Positions 34,653 through 44,013 of a stretch of DNA of 64,000 bases are shown piece after piece (position 1 is the first letter of the stretch; each line of letters starts with the position of its first letter). The notes under the pieces are model-generated. The model ran no database searches. It saw only the letters and a program-made list of their open reading frames with translations, and was not told the DNA's origin. Source of the stretch: Thalassolituus sp. UBA674 (GTDB lineage: Bacteria; Pseudomonadota; Gammaproteobacteria; Pseudomonadales; Oceanobacteraceae); contig DBNK01000027.1 in the NCBI GenBank assembly GCA_002298335.1, positions 147,373-211,372 of the forward strand. The letters are read 5' to 3'. Made by a program: the position numbers and the translations under genes.

Positions 34653-36635
34653 ATGAGTGAACCTCAAACGGGCCGTTTTCCGGTCCTGATCAATCCACCG
34701 GTCTTTTTCGGTTCTGCCATGGTGGCCATCCTGTTGGTGGCCTTCACCATCGGTATGCCGGAAACGGCCAGTCAGGCCTTTGCTGCAATCCAGAACTGGA
34801 TCGTCGGCACTGCCGGCTGGTTTTACATTCTGTCGGTGGCCATCTTCCTGGTGTTCGTCGTGTTGCTGGCAGTCTCCGATTACGGCCGCATCCGTCTCGG
34901 ACCGGATCACAGCGAGCCCGATTACAGCTACAAAAGCTGGTTCGCCATGCTGTTTTCCGCCGGTATGGGTATCGGCCTGATGTTCTACGGTGTTGCTGAA
35001 CCTGTGATGCACATGATGTCACCGCCGTCTGCCGACCCGGAAACCGTGGCCGCCGCCCGTGACGCCATGCGCATTACCTTCTTCCACTGGGGGGTTCACG
35101 CCTGGGCGATCTACGCTGTAGTGGCGCTGGCACTGGCCTATTTTGCCTTCCGTCAGAACCTGCCGCTGACCATACGTTCGGCGCTTTACCCCATCATCGG
35201 CGAAAAAATTCACGGGCCGATTGGCCATGCAGTGGACATCTTCGCCGTCCTGGGCACCCTGTTTGGTGTGGCCACCTCGCTGGGCCTGGGGGTAATTCAG
35301 GTTAACGCCGGTCTGAACTATCTGCTGGATGTGCCGATTGCCACCACCACGCAGGTGATCCTGATTGTCGGTATCACGTCACTGGCGACCATCTCAGTTG
35401 TGATGGGTCTCGACGGCGGTATCCGCCGTATCTCTGAGCTGAACCTGATTCTCGCCATCATCCTGCTGCTGTTCGTACTGATTGCTGGTCCGACGGCGCA
35501 TCTGCTGGAAACTCTGGTGCAGAACACCGGCCACTATATGGCCACACTGGTCGACACCACCTTCAATCTTTACGCCTACGAGCCGACCGGCTGGATGGGC
35601 GGCTGGACCCTGTTCTACTGGGGTTGGTGGATAGCCTGGTCGCCGTTTGTCGGCATGTTCATTGCGCGGGTCTCCCGTGGCCGCACCATCCGTGAGTTCA
35701 TCATTGGTGTGTTGCTGGTACCGGTCGGCTTCACCTTTATGTGGATGACCTTCTTTGGCAATACCGGCCTCAACATGATCATGGAGCAGGGCATTGTTGA
35801 ACTCGGCCAGGCCGTCTCTGCCGATGCTTCGGTGGCTCTGTTCCAGTTCTTCGAGTACCTGCCTTTCTCCACTCTGGCCTCGACCATTGCGGTGATTCTG
35901 GTGATTACCTTTTTTGTCACCTCGTCTGACTCCGGTTCTCTGGTGGTAGACATGCTGACCTCAGGCGGCGACCACGAAGACACCCCCGTCTGGCAGCGCA
36001 TTTTCTGGGCTTTATCCGAGGGGGCGATTGCCGCAACTCTGCTGATGGCCGGAGGTCTGGTTGCCCTGCAGACCGCCACCATTGCCAGCGCCCTGCCGTT
36101 TGCAGTGGTCATGCTCTTCATGTGCTGGGGTCTGTTTAAATCGCTGCGGCTGGAAGTGGTCAAACGCACCGCCCTGCGCGATGCCATGCTGGCACCCAGA
36201 GTGGTGCAGAACCCGGTCAGCTGGGAGAAACGCCTGTCACGTATCATTCACCAGCCCAGCAAACAGCAGGTGGTGGACTTCCTGTCAGACAAAGTCAGAC
36301 CGGCTCTGGAACAGGTGGCTGCGCAGTTCCGTGAGCGTGGACTGGAAGCCGAAGTGCATATGGAAGAAGGCAAGAAAGTCTGGATCGAAGTGCCCCACGG
36401 TGATGAGATCGACTTCTTTTACTCCGTTCATGCCCGGCCGATTTCGGCTCCGAGCTTTACCATCCGCGACACCCGCAAAGACCGGGAAGAGAAGATGCGT
36501 CACTTCCGCGCGGAGGTCTACCTGAAAGAAGGCGGGCAGGACTACGATGTGATGGGCTGGACCGTCGAGCAGCTGCTCGCGGATATTATCGACCAGTATG
36601 AGAAGCATCTGCACTACCTGACGGCCATCCGTTAA
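34653..36635 (+). CDS. BCCT-family choline/betaine-type transporter, BetT-like
   Basis: 660 aa with 12 predicted membrane helices and a long cytoplasmic C-terminal domain (about residues 500-660), as in BetT. The family core is WWIAWSPFVGMFIARVSRGRTIREF. An N-terminal aromatic SYKSWFAMLFSAGMGIGLMFYG segment holds the glycine-rich helix of BCCT proteins. Such carriers bring in choline, betaine or carnitine with protons or sodium for osmoprotection. The exact substrate is not settled. It forms an operon with the porin and is followed by a strong terminator. Confidence 0.92.
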   Translation: MSEPQTGRFPVLINPPVFFGSAMVAILLVAFTIGMPETASQAFAAIQNWIVGTAGWFYILSVAIFLVFVVLLAVSDYGRIRLGPDHSEPDYSYKSWFAMLFSAGMGIGLMFYGVAEPVMHMMSPPSADPETVAAARDAMRITFFHWGVHAWAIYAVVALALAYFAFRQNLPLTIRSALYPIIGEKIHGPIGHAVDIFAVLGTLFGVATSLGLGVIQVNAGLNYLLDVPIATTTQVILIVGITSLATISVVMGLDGGIRRISELNLILAIILLLFVLIAGPTAHLLETLVQNTGHYMATLVDTTFNLYAYEPTGWMGGWTLFYWGWWIAWSPFVGMFIARVSRGRTIREFIIGVLLVPVGFTFMWMTFFGNTGLNMIMEQGIVELGQAVSADASVALFQFFEYLPFSTLASTIAVILVITFFVTSSDSGSLVVDMLTSGGDHEDTPVWQRIFWALSEGAIAATLLMAGGLVALQTATIASALPFAVVMLFMCWGLFKSLRLEVVKRTALRDAMLAPRVVQNPVSWEKRLSRIIHQPSKQQVVDFLSDKVRPALEQVAAQFRERGLEAEVHMEEGKKVWIEVPHGDEIDFFYSVHARPISAPSFTIRDTRKDREEKMRHFRAEVYLKEGGQDYDVMGWTVEQLLADIIDQYEKHLHYLTAIR

Positions 36636-36657
36636 GCGGAATGCTGTACCCTTCAGA

Positions 36658-36683
36658 ACGCCCGCAACCGCGGGCGTTTTTTT
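36658..36683 (+). terminator. Terminator of the porin-BCCT operon
   Basis: ACGCCCGC, loop AACC, GCGGGCGT, then a run of seven T. It begins 23 bp after the transporter stop. A classic intrinsic terminator. Confidence 0.92.
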
Positions 36684-36819
36684 ATGGTGCTTTGTCACCC
36701 CGTACGGCACAACCCGTCCGACAAAGTCGCCAGCATTCCCTGCCGATAAACAGACCCTGCTCAGCGGATCAGGTAGACTGCATCAATCTCCATAAACGAC
36801 CCATCCAATAAGGATATGT

Positions 36820-37776
36820 ATGCGTGTCCGTTTTTCGTATTCCAGGCGCCCTGTTTATCTCAGGTGTCTGTCGCTGGTGTTTCTCGCTCTGCTGACAGGT
36901 CTCTCCGGTTGCTCGGAAGAGCCCACAGAATTAACCCACATTGCCCCCGACGGAATATCCCTGCTGGTTGAAGCCGACCTGCCCTACGGTACAGACTCTG
37001 CCAGTGTTGCCGCCGCCGTTTATGACGACGGCGAGCCCACGCCCATGACCGGTGGCGACCTGTTGCGGGCGCAGAGCGACAGCGAAACCGTTTTCCTCAG
37101 CAACGATGAGCTGAGCGATAACTTTTACGCAGCCGCGCTGAACGTCCCCAACCCTGATGCTGAGGGCAGTATTCTGGTGGACATCATTCACGATGCTCAG
37201 GCCAGCCGCAGTGACCGCTGGTACCCGACCGATAAAGCACTGGTCGACCCTGGCCCGGGCTCTGCCGTTGGCTACAGCGCTCTGCTTACTCTTCCGGAAG
37301 CTCCACAGATCATAACGCCGCAGTCGGGTCTGTCGTACAGCCAGCGCAGCGATGAATTTACTCTCGAATGGCTTGGGGCCCCTGCTGACAGCCTGACTCT
37401 GGTCAGCCGGGTCAGCTGTGCCTCAACCGAGGGGGACAGTCTGGGCTGGGTACGCTCCCAGGATATTGACGACGACCAGTCACTGACCCTGAGCATCGCC
37501 GACCTGATTCCTCAGGACGGCATCATCGAAACCACCGGTACCCTGAGTAATCTGGTTACCGGATTTCTGCAGGTACTGATCGACGTTGCCCTCATCAGCG
37601 TGACTCTCGGGCTTTATGAACCCGACAGCGTCGACCTCTCTGACTTCACCCTGGACAGCTGTGACATTGGCATCAGCCTGGTGCGTAAGCTTAATGGCGA
37701 GCTGGATGAGGGCGTCAGCGACGGTTCGGCCGTCGGCAGCCGCAGCGACAGCCTCACACTGGAGTACCGTCCATGA
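36820..37776 (+). CDS. Hypothetical lipoprotein, 318 aa
   Basis: The N-terminus is basic and then hydrophobic, with lipobox LSGC at about Cys31. The mature part is acidic and Ser/Asp-rich with no known domain; several stretches (QSGLSYSQRSDEFTLEWLG, SLTLVSRVSCAS) look like beta-sandwich strands, and a hydrophobic patch lies at about 235-265 (LVTGFLQVLIDVALISVTLG). The last 4 bp overlap the next gene (ATGA), so the two proteins are probably made together at the outer membrane. Confidence 0.65.
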   Translation: MRVRFSYSRRPVYLRCLSLVFLALLTGLSGCSEEPTELTHIAPDGISLLVEADLPYGTDSASVAAAVYDDGEPTPMTGGDLLRAQSDSETVFLSNDELSDNFYAAALNVPNPDAEGSILVDIIHDAQASRSDRWYPTDKALVDPGPGSAVGYSALLTLPEAPQIITPQSGLSYSQRSDEFTLEWLGAPADSLTLVSRVSCASTEGDSLGWVRSQDIDDDQSLTLSIADLIPQDGIIETTGTLSNLVTGFLQVLIDVALISVTLGLYEPDSVDLSDFTLDSCDIGISLVRKLNGELDEGVSDGSAVGSRSDSLTLEYRP

Positions 37777-38384
37777 AACCGGTGTTTTCTTTCCGTTATT
37801 GTTGCCTGCCACTGCTGACCTTGCTCTGTCCGCTGTCTGTGCAGGCTGCCCCCTACAGTTTTCATCTGGCACTGGGTGGTTGCCAGCTGGAGGTCGATGC
37901 AACGCAGAATGACCCTGACTTTAACCGCTGTAATACCTATGCCATGCGCGGAGGGTACCGCGTAACCTCCGGCTTTGCGCTGGAAGGTGGGTATCAGTAT
38001 TTCAATGATTCAACCACTGACCGTCAGACCGATCTGGCCGGAAGCTATGACACGGTATTCAACAGCGGTAACTTTCTGCTCGGCGCGGAATTCTCGTTCC
38101 CCCTGACGGAGCGGTTGCGCCCGTATCTGCGCGCCGGAGGTCTGCACTATGAAGCCAAATTCACCGTGCATGAATATTTCGAAGGCGATGTGGAGGGCGG
38201 TAAAGACCAGATCCGCGACAGTGGCTTCGGTTACTACGCCGGTGCCGGTCTGGAAGTCGGGACCCGCAATTCCCTGATGTTTACGCTTGAGTTGCAGCAG
38301 CAGGTGATGCCGGACCTTTTTTCTGACAGTGCCCGTCCCTTTGATGCCCGCTATTACAGTATTATGGTGGGCGTCGGTCTCTGA
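37773..38384 (+). CDS. Small OmpA-like outer-membrane beta-barrel protein
   Basis: 203 aa. Signal peptide ends near VQA-AP (about 26). The mature chain alternates hydrophobic and polar residues in about eight strands (GYRVTSGFALEGGYQYF, RLRPYLRAGGLHYEAKF, GFGYYAGAGLEVG), the pattern of an eight-stranded barrel, ending SIMVGVGL. Two Cys (GGCQLEV and FNRCNTY) could pair. Coupled by ATGA overlap to the upstream lipoprotein. Confidence 0.75.
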   Translation: MKPVFSFRYCCLPLLTLLCPLSVQAAPYSFHLALGGCQLEVDATQNDPDFNRCNTYAMRGGYRVTSGFALEGGYQYFNDSTTDRQTDLAGSYDTVFNSGNFLLGAEFSFPLTERLRPYLRAGGLHYEAKFTVHEYFEGDVEGGKDQIRDSGFGYYAGAGLEVGTRNSLMFTLELQQQVMPDLFSDSARPFDARYYSIMVGVGL

Positions 38385-38421
38385 TACCGGCACCCCATTT
38401 TACCTCACCGGAGTGTAGTTC

Positions 38422-39375
38422 ATGGCCGCCGGAAGCCTGCTTGCCCTGCTGGATGATATTGCCAGTGTTCTTGATGATGTGGCGACCATGTCCAAAGTCG
38501 CTGCGAAAAAAACCGGTGCTGTTCTCGGAGATGACCTCGCCCTGAATGCCCAGCAGGTCAGTGGTATCCGTGCTGAGCGCGAACTGCCGGTGGTCTGGGC
38601 GGTGACCAAGGGCTCACTGAAGAACAAACTCATTCTGGTGCCCGCCGCCCTGCTGATCAGCGCCTTTATGCCTGCCGCGATTAAATATCTGATGATGATC
38701 GGTGGTGCGTATCTGTGCTTTGAAGGCGTGGAAAAACTCGCGCATAAATTTCTGCACCGCCATGAGGATACGGATGAACAGAAGCAGGCTCTGCATGCGG
38801 CACTGAGTTCAGCCGACACCGACATGGTAGCGTTTGAACAGGAAAAAATTAAAGGCGCCATCCGCACCGATTTTATTTTATCCGCCGAAATTATTGTGAT
38901 TTCTCTGGGTGCGATTACCGGCGCGGAATTACTCGCGCAGATTCTGATTTTATCCTTATTGGCGTTGTTATTTACCTTTGTGGTTTACGGCATCGTCGCC
39001 GCCATCGTCAAACTTGACGACGTCGGTTTATGGATGGTGGAAAACGCGGCAGACCCCATGGCGGCGCTGAAACGGGGAACCGGAAACTTCCTGCTCGGGC
39101 TGGCCCCGAAGATGATGAAGCTGCTGACCATTGTCGGCACGCTGGCCATGTTTCTGGTTGGTGGCGGTATTCTGGTGCACAACCTCGGCGCACTTGAACA
39201 TCTGAGTCATGAAGCGGTTCATCTGGCGGAAGGCAGTGGTGTTGCTCTGGCCGGAGGGCTGACGGGAATGGGCGTTAATCTGATTATTGGAATTATCGCA
39301 GGTGCAGTGATATTAGGAGTAGTGTCACTTGGGGCAAAACTACTGCCACAAAAAACTTCAGAAAAAGGTACATGA
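38422..39375 (+). CDS. DUF808 (YedI-like) inner-membrane protein
   Basis: 317 aa. Starts with the family signature GSLLALLDDIASVLDDVATMSKVAAKKT, then DDLALNAQQVSGIRAERELPVVWAV. Several membrane helices follow, with LVPAALLISAFMPAAI and MMIGGAYLCFEGVEKL. Function in E. coli (YedI) is unknown. It sits 37 bp after the small barrel protein on the same strand. Confidence 0.88.
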   Translation: MAAGSLLALLDDIASVLDDVATMSKVAAKKTGAVLGDDLALNAQQVSGIRAERELPVVWAVTKGSLKNKLILVPAALLISAFMPAAIKYLMMIGGAYLCFEGVEKLAHKFLHRHEDTDEQKQALHAALSSADTDMVAFEQEKIKGAIRTDFILSAEIIVISLGAITGAELLAQILILSLLALLFTFVVYGIVAAIVKLDDVGLWMVENAADPMAALKRGTGNFLLGLAPKMMKLLTIVGTLAMFLVGGGILVHNLGALEHLSHEAVHLAEGSGVALAGGLTGMGVNLIIGIIAGAVILGVVSLGAKLLPQKTSEKGT

Positions 39376-39702
39376 TCCGCCACTGTTATCACACATATTT
39401 ATCAACCCAAAATACGTTTCCTGAATATGACTGAGGTTGCCTTCAGCTGCAGGGCTCATTTCCCGGTTCCGCCGTCATTCGCTCCCGGGAGGACGGCATC
39501 CTTCCGGCGCTGGCCCACCCTCCTGCTTCGCGCTGTGTGGCTCGCAACAGGCACACTGAACACCAGCAGCACCCTGGCCAAAATACACAGCACTGAGAGC
39601 CTGTGCACACTGCATGGATCTTACTGATAGCAGAAAGAGCTGAAGTTTTTACAGATTCTATGTCTGGCAGGCGATAGTGCTGGTACGGCAAGCATCTGAT
39701 AC
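39376..39702. other. Intergenic stretch, no gene seen
   Basis: Lies between the converging DUF808 and Nif3 genes. Short frames on both strands lack homology, codon bias and ribosome-binding sites. No clear terminator hairpin was identified. Confidence 0.5.
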
Positions 39703-40464
39703 TCACACCGGATTATCGATATCGATAAACCGCACATCCAGATCAAACTCATCCGCCAGATATTCTCCCAACGCCTTCACGCCATAGCGTTCCGTGGCAT
39801 GATGTCCGGCACTGTAGAAATGCGTACCGGTTTCGCGCGCCAGATGCACAGTCGGCTCATTGATCTCACCGGTTAAAAAGGCATCCACCCCGGCATCAAT
39901 GGCTTTCTGCAGATAGCCCTGGGCGGCACCGGTACACCAGCCGATGGTGCGGATGACGTCATTTTCTTCACCAATATGCAGGGGTTCACGCTGCAGGCAC
40001 TGCCCGATCCATTCACTGAATTCCCGCCCTGTCATAGGCCGGGGCAGGCGGCCGATGTTACCCGGTACTGACAGATCGGTTTCATCAAGGGGACCATCCA
40101 CCTGCAGGCCCAGTATGTCTGCCAGCTGCGCGTTGTTACCGTACACCGGGTGCATATCCAGCGGCAGGTGGTAGGCGATGAGATTGATATCGTGAGTCAG
40201 CAGGCTGCGCAGGCGTTCGCGTTTGATGCCGGTAATACGTTCGTCTTCGCCTTTCCAGAAATACCCGTGGTGTACCAGGATGGTATCTGCACCGACGGCG
40301 ATGGCAGCGTCAATCAGTGCCTGGCTGGCCGTTACACCAGTAACCACGACCTGAATCTGGCTGTGTCCGGCGACCTGCAGACCGTTCGGGCAATAGTCGC
40401 GGATACGCTGACTCTGCAGCAGGTTATCCAGACGATTTAACAATTCTTTGCGTTGTACGGTCAT
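39703..40464 (-). CDS. Nif3-like dinuclear metal-centre protein (YbgI family)
   Basis: 253 aa from ATG 40464 (MTVQRKELLNRLDNLLQ), matching the family length; the longer frame to 40518 adds 18 unlikely residues. Metal-site motifs are ILVHHGYFW and IAYHLPLDMHP in the first half, and the C-terminal FYSAGHHATERYG. Often annotated as GTP cyclohydrolase I type 2, but the biological role is not settled. It diverges from the AlgW-like protease, the order seen in Pseudomonas. Confidence 0.93.
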   Translation of the reverse strand: MTVQRKELLNRLDNLLQSQRIRDYCPNGLQVAGHSQIQVVVTGVTASQALIDAAIAVGADTILVHHGYFWKGEDERITGIKRERLRSLLTHDINLIAYHLPLDMHPVYGNNAQLADILGLQVDGPLDETDLSVPGNIGRLPRPMTGREFSEWIGQCLQREPLHIGEENDVIRTIGWCTGAAQGYLQKAIDAGVDAFLTGEINEPTVHLARETGTHFYSAGHHATERYGVKALGEYLADEFDLDVRFIDIDNPV

Positions 40465-40579
40465 ATGCTGGTTTCCGCTGGCTGATTCAACGGGCATTAT
40501 AACGTGATGCACAGGCACGGCAGAATGTCCGCTTTTTTCTCTGCCCTGCCGGTTGGTTATTGTTCCCCGGAGTTTTCCG

Positions 40580-41755
40580 ATGTCTCTCGCTCAACGTCTT
40601 ATTTTCCCGGCTCTGGTCGGTGCTGTGGTCGCCGTTTCTGTACTTTACTGGGCGCCGGAATGGGTCATGCCACCAGCAGGCCAGACTGGCAACATGACCA
40701 CCCTGCCTGCTCCCGGTAAGACAGGCAGTCCCGGCAACCCGGCTGTCACACCAGTCGCTCCCGGGGAGTGGAGTGGTCCGGTCAGTTACTCCCGGGCGGT
40801 ACAGGCCGCCACGCCGTCCGTGGTGAATATTTACACCAAGAAACTGATCCGTACCAAAGTACATCCACTGCTTAAAGATTCCTTCTTTAAGCGTTTTTTC
40901 AGCAACCTGCCTCAACCGAAAGAACGCATTGAATCCAGCCTCGGTTCCGGCGTCATCATGAGCCGCGATGGCCATATCATCACCAACCTGCATGTGATTA
41001 ACGGCGCGGACGAAATTCAGGTTGCCCTGCACGATGGCCGCGAAGCCACCGCCGTGGTGATAGGTACTGATCCTGAGGCGGATCTTGCGGTACTGAAAAC
41101 CGAACTGGCGCCGCTGACGCCGATCACCATTGCCGATGTCAGCCATATTTCGGTGGGCGATGTTGTGCTGGCCATCGGTAATCCCTTTGGCGTGGGCCAG
41201 ACCGTGACTATGGGCATTGTTTCGGCCACCGGGCGCAGCCAGCTGGGCCTGAACCGGCTGGAAAATTACATCCAGACAGATGCTGCAATTAATCCCGGTA
41301 ATTCCGGTGGTGCCCTGATCAATGCCTTCGGTCAGCTGGTCGGAATCAATTCCGCCATTTATTCCCAGTCAGGTGGCAGTGAAGGCATTGGCTTTGCGAT
41401 TCCCGCCAACATTGCCAAGCGCACTGTTGAGGACATCGAAGAATACGGGACGATCATGCGTGGCTGGCTGGGTATCGAAGTCCGGGAAGCGTCGCCGGAG
41501 GTATTGCAGTCGCTGAATTTACCGTCGGCCCTGAGCGGCCTGATTGTCACCGGCACCAACAAGGATGGTCCGGCAGAAAAGGCCGGACTTGCCCGTGGCG
41601 ATATCATCACCAGCATCAATCATCAGACGACGCTCAGCTCAGTCCGTACCATGAACCTGATTGCAGCCCTGCGTCCCGGCGATGAAATCGATATTGAATA
41701 TCTGCGTGATGGTATGACCCAGACGACCCGGGCTGTAGCAGGCATCCGGGAATAA
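40580..41755 (+). CDS. algW: DegS/AlgW-type periplasmic serine protease
   Basis: 391 aa from ATG 40580 (MSLAQRLIFPALVG), which has GGAG seven bases upstream; the frame extends to 40553. One membrane anchor (about 8-28), a trypsin-like domain with His in ITNLHVI, Asp in EADLAVLK and Ser in NPGNSGGAL, and a single PDZ domain (about 290-385). Single-PDZ anchored proteases of this type sense misfolded porins and begin release of the envelope-stress sigma factor by cutting its anti-sigma factor. The Nif3/algW/hisC arrangement supports the AlgW name. Confidence 0.93.
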   Translation: MSLAQRLIFPALVGAVVAVSVLYWAPEWVMPPAGQTGNMTTLPAPGKTGSPGNPAVTPVAPGEWSGPVSYSRAVQAATPSVVNIYTKKLIRTKVHPLLKDSFFKRFFSNLPQPKERIESSLGSGVIMSRDGHIITNLHVINGADEIQVALHDGREATAVVIGTDPEADLAVLKTELAPLTPITIADVSHISVGDVVLAIGNPFGVGQTVTMGIVSATGRSQLGLNRLENYIQTDAAINPGNSGGALINAFGQLVGINSAIYSQSGGSEGIGFAIPANIAKRTVEDIEEYGTIMRGWLGIEVREASPEVLQSLNLPSALSGLIVTGTNKDGPAEKAGLARGDIITSINHQTTLSSVRTMNLIAALRPGDEIDIEYLRDGMTQTTRAVAGIRE

Positions 41756-41774
41756 CGGCGCTGACATAAGCCTA

Positions 41775-41807
41775 AAAAAAAAACGGCAGATTTCTGCCGT
41801 TTTTTTA
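41775..41807. terminator. Bidirectional terminator between algW and hisC
   Basis: An A-run, then CGGCAGA and TCTGCCG around a two-base loop, then seven T. The symmetric A/T flanks let it end algW on the plus strand and hisC on the minus strand. Confidence 0.9.
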
Positions 41808-41826
41808 TTGCCTTAAAGGTGTCCAG

Positions 41827-42906
41827 TCAGACACTCAGAATACTGCTCATGGCGTTGAAAAGCGTAGTATTTTCATCACTTTTTCCGACGGTAAAGCGCA
41901 GGCAGTTTTCCAGTAAAGGATGGCTTCCATCCATGCATTTAATCAGTATTTTCTTTTCTTTCAGGGCTTCAAAAATACCTTTGGCTGAATGTCCTGTCGC
42001 CCGCACCAGCACGAAATTGGCTTGTGAAGGAAATACCTCAAAGCCCATGGCTGTCAGACGCACCATCATTTTTTCGCGCTCTTTTTTCAGCAGTGAGCAC
42101 TGGTCGTTCAATACGCGGTAGTTTTTCAGAGCGTACGCTGCGGATGCCTGGGTCAGCACGTTGATATTGTACGGCATGCGGACTTTATTAATTTCATCCA
42201 GCCACTGCGGTGAGCCGAACAGCATCCCCAGACGCAGACCCGCCAGCCCCACTTTGGACAAGGTGCGCATCACCAGCACATGGTCGTACTTCTGCAGCCA
42301 GGACAGATGATCACGGCTTGAAAACGGCAGATAGGCTTCATCTATCACCACCAGCCCGGGTGCCGCTTCGATGATGGCCTGCAGATCGCTTTCATCCCAC
42401 AGGTTGCCGGTCGGATTATTCGGCTGTGCCAGGAAAATCAGCGCGGGGGACGTTTCTTCGATGGCGCTGAGCATGTCTGCCATATTCAGTGAAAAATCCG
42501 GATTCAAACTGACGCCGCGGTAATTCATTCCGACGTAGGTGGCGATCATTCTGTACATCACAAAACCGGGCTCAGGCGCCAGCAGGGTTGCTCCGGGTTT
42601 AGCCACAGCCATGGCCAGCAGCTGAATAATTTCGTCAGAACCGTTCCCCAGCAGTACACCGGTCCCGGCCTCAACGCCCATAACGTCTTTCAGCGCCGCC
42701 ACGACATCCGGAGCCTGTGGGTGCGGATAACGGTTGAGTGCACAGTCGGCGAGAATCTGCTGCCATTCAGCAATCATGGGTGCCGGCCAACGGAACGGGT
42801 TTTCCATGGCATCCAGTTTGATCATGCCACTGGCATCACCGACGTGATAAGCCTGCAGGGCAAGGATTTCGGGGCGGATAAGTTGTTCTGGGGTTGGCTG
42901 TGTCAT
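41827..42906 (-). CDS. hisC: Histidinol-phosphate aminotransferase
   Basis: 359 aa from ATG 42906 (MTQPTPEQLIRPEILAL); the frame extends upstream to 43002 without homology, and ATG 42915 is a near alternative. PLP-dependent step of histidine synthesis. Signatures: IKLDAMENP, GNGSDEIIQLL, LAQPNNPTGN, VVIDEAYLPF and the PLP-lysine region MRTLSKVGLAGLRLG. The gene stands alone here; no other his genes follow. Confidence 0.96.
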   Translation of the reverse strand: MTQPTPEQLIRPEILALQAYHVGDASGMIKLDAMENPFRWPAPMIAEWQQILADCALNRYPHPQAPDVVAALKDVMGVEAGTGVLLGNGSDEIIQLLAMAVAKPGATLLAPEPGFVMYRMIATYVGMNYRGVSLNPDFSLNMADMLSAIEETSPALIFLAQPNNPTGNLWDESDLQAIIEAAPGLVVIDEAYLPFSSRDHLSWLQKYDHVLVMRTLSKVGLAGLRLGMLFGSPQWLDEINKVRMPYNINVLTQASAAYALKNYRVLNDQCSLLKKEREKMMVRLTAMGFEVFPSQANFVLVRATGHSAKGIFEALKEKKILIKCMDGSHPLLENCLRFTVGKSDENTTLFNAMSSILSV

Positions 42907-43008
42907 GATGTCCATATTGGCTAGAGTGTGACTGAAAAGTGGCTGATGAGCGTCTGAGCAGGTGCTTATTATAGACCCGCCCGTGCCTGCCTGACACAGC
43001 AACGCAGT

Positions 43009-43956
43009 TCAGATCTGAGTACTGAGGCGCAGAGCCTCCGGCAAATCCACAGTCACTTCACCTTCCGGCAAAGCCAGCGTCAGTGAGACTGCCTGCAACT
43101 GCTGATGCCGCGCGCCAAGCAGGCGGAAATCATCTTCGCTCAGCGGTTGCTGCAGACGCTGCAGGTAAAACCGTCCGTCATGTGAATAAATTTTGTCCCC
43201 CATAACCGGGTGTCCAACGGCGGCAAGATGCGCTCGGATCTGATGCTTACGGCCGGTGAACAGCTCACATTCCACCAGCGACTGTGCGCCCTGTCGCTGC
43301 AGGCAACGCACACGGGTGTGACAGGCTTTCACTGAGGTGTACACCGAGTCTGCTCCGGTGACTGCATCTGCTGCCACCGCATACATGCGCGTGCGGATGG
43401 CGCTGTCACGACGCTCTGACAAGGCCAGGGTAATGTCCACCTCATCCCATGCCGGCTCACCAGCCACCAGTGCCTGATAAATTTTACGTACCAGCAGGCG
43501 GTCTATTTTCTTTTTCCAGCGGCGGTCGGCCGCTTCGTACTTGGCCAGCAGGATCAGACCTGAAGTTTCCGCATCGAGCCGGTGCATCAGGCGGGCATCA
43601 CGCCAGGGGGTCTTGCGCCGGATTTCTGAAATCAGCGTGCCGTAAAGATTGCGCGTGGTTCGGCTGACCGGCAGCATCGGCGGTTTGTACACCACCATGA
43701 ACTGGGGGCTTTCCCAGATCAGTTGCCAGTCGTCCTGATAAGGGTCTTCTTCGTGCTCAGGGAGAATGACACTGAGTGTCCCGGAGCCGGTCAGAAGCTC
43801 CCCGATATGACACTTCACGCCATTTTGTACGATATGTCCGGCGTAACCGCGTGCTTGCAGCTGTTCCTGTGTCGCCCGGGGGAATTGCTGCGTCAGAAAA
43901 GCTGATATAGTGACGCCTCCGTCTCCGGGGTAGATCTGAAAGTCTGCCTGATACAA
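43009..43956 (-). CDS. RluA-family pseudouridine synthase
   Basis: Catalytic motif LMHRLDAETSGLILLAK with the essential Asp, then RKIYQALVAG, and GRKHQIRAHLAAVGHPVMGD near the end, all typical of RluA/RluD-type enzymes. An S4-like RNA-binding N-terminal part is suggested by VTISAFLTQQFPRATQEQLQ. The open frame runs to 44259 but its first 100 residues lie across the divergent hydrolase gene and look non-coding. TTG 43956 (LYQADFQIYPG) is the best remaining start, giving 315 aa. The RNA target is unknown. Confidence 0.85.
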   Translation of the reverse strand: MYQADFQIYPGDGGVTISAFLTQQFPRATQEQLQARGYAGHIVQNGVKCHIGELLTGSGTLSVILPEHEEDPYQDDWQLIWESPQFMVVYKPPMLPVSRTTRNLYGTLISEIRRKTPWRDARLMHRLDAETSGLILLAKYEAADRRWKKKIDRLLVRKIYQALVAGEPAWDEVDITLALSERRDSAIRTRMYAVAADAVTGADSVYTSVKACHTRVRCLQRQGAQSLVECELFTGRKHQIRAHLAAVGHPVMGDKIYSHDGRFYLQRLQQPLSEDDFRLLGARHQQLQAVSLTLALPEGEVTVDLPEALRLSTQI

Positions 43957-44013
43957 TCCGAGTTCACCCGCTGGCTGAAGAAGTACGGCAACTTTAACAG
44001 ATGACCCGCATCC

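Noticed and set aside
39427..39627. 66-aa frame between DUF808 and Nif3
   Set aside because: No ribosome-binding site, no recognisable domain, Arg/Pro-rich shadow-like composition.
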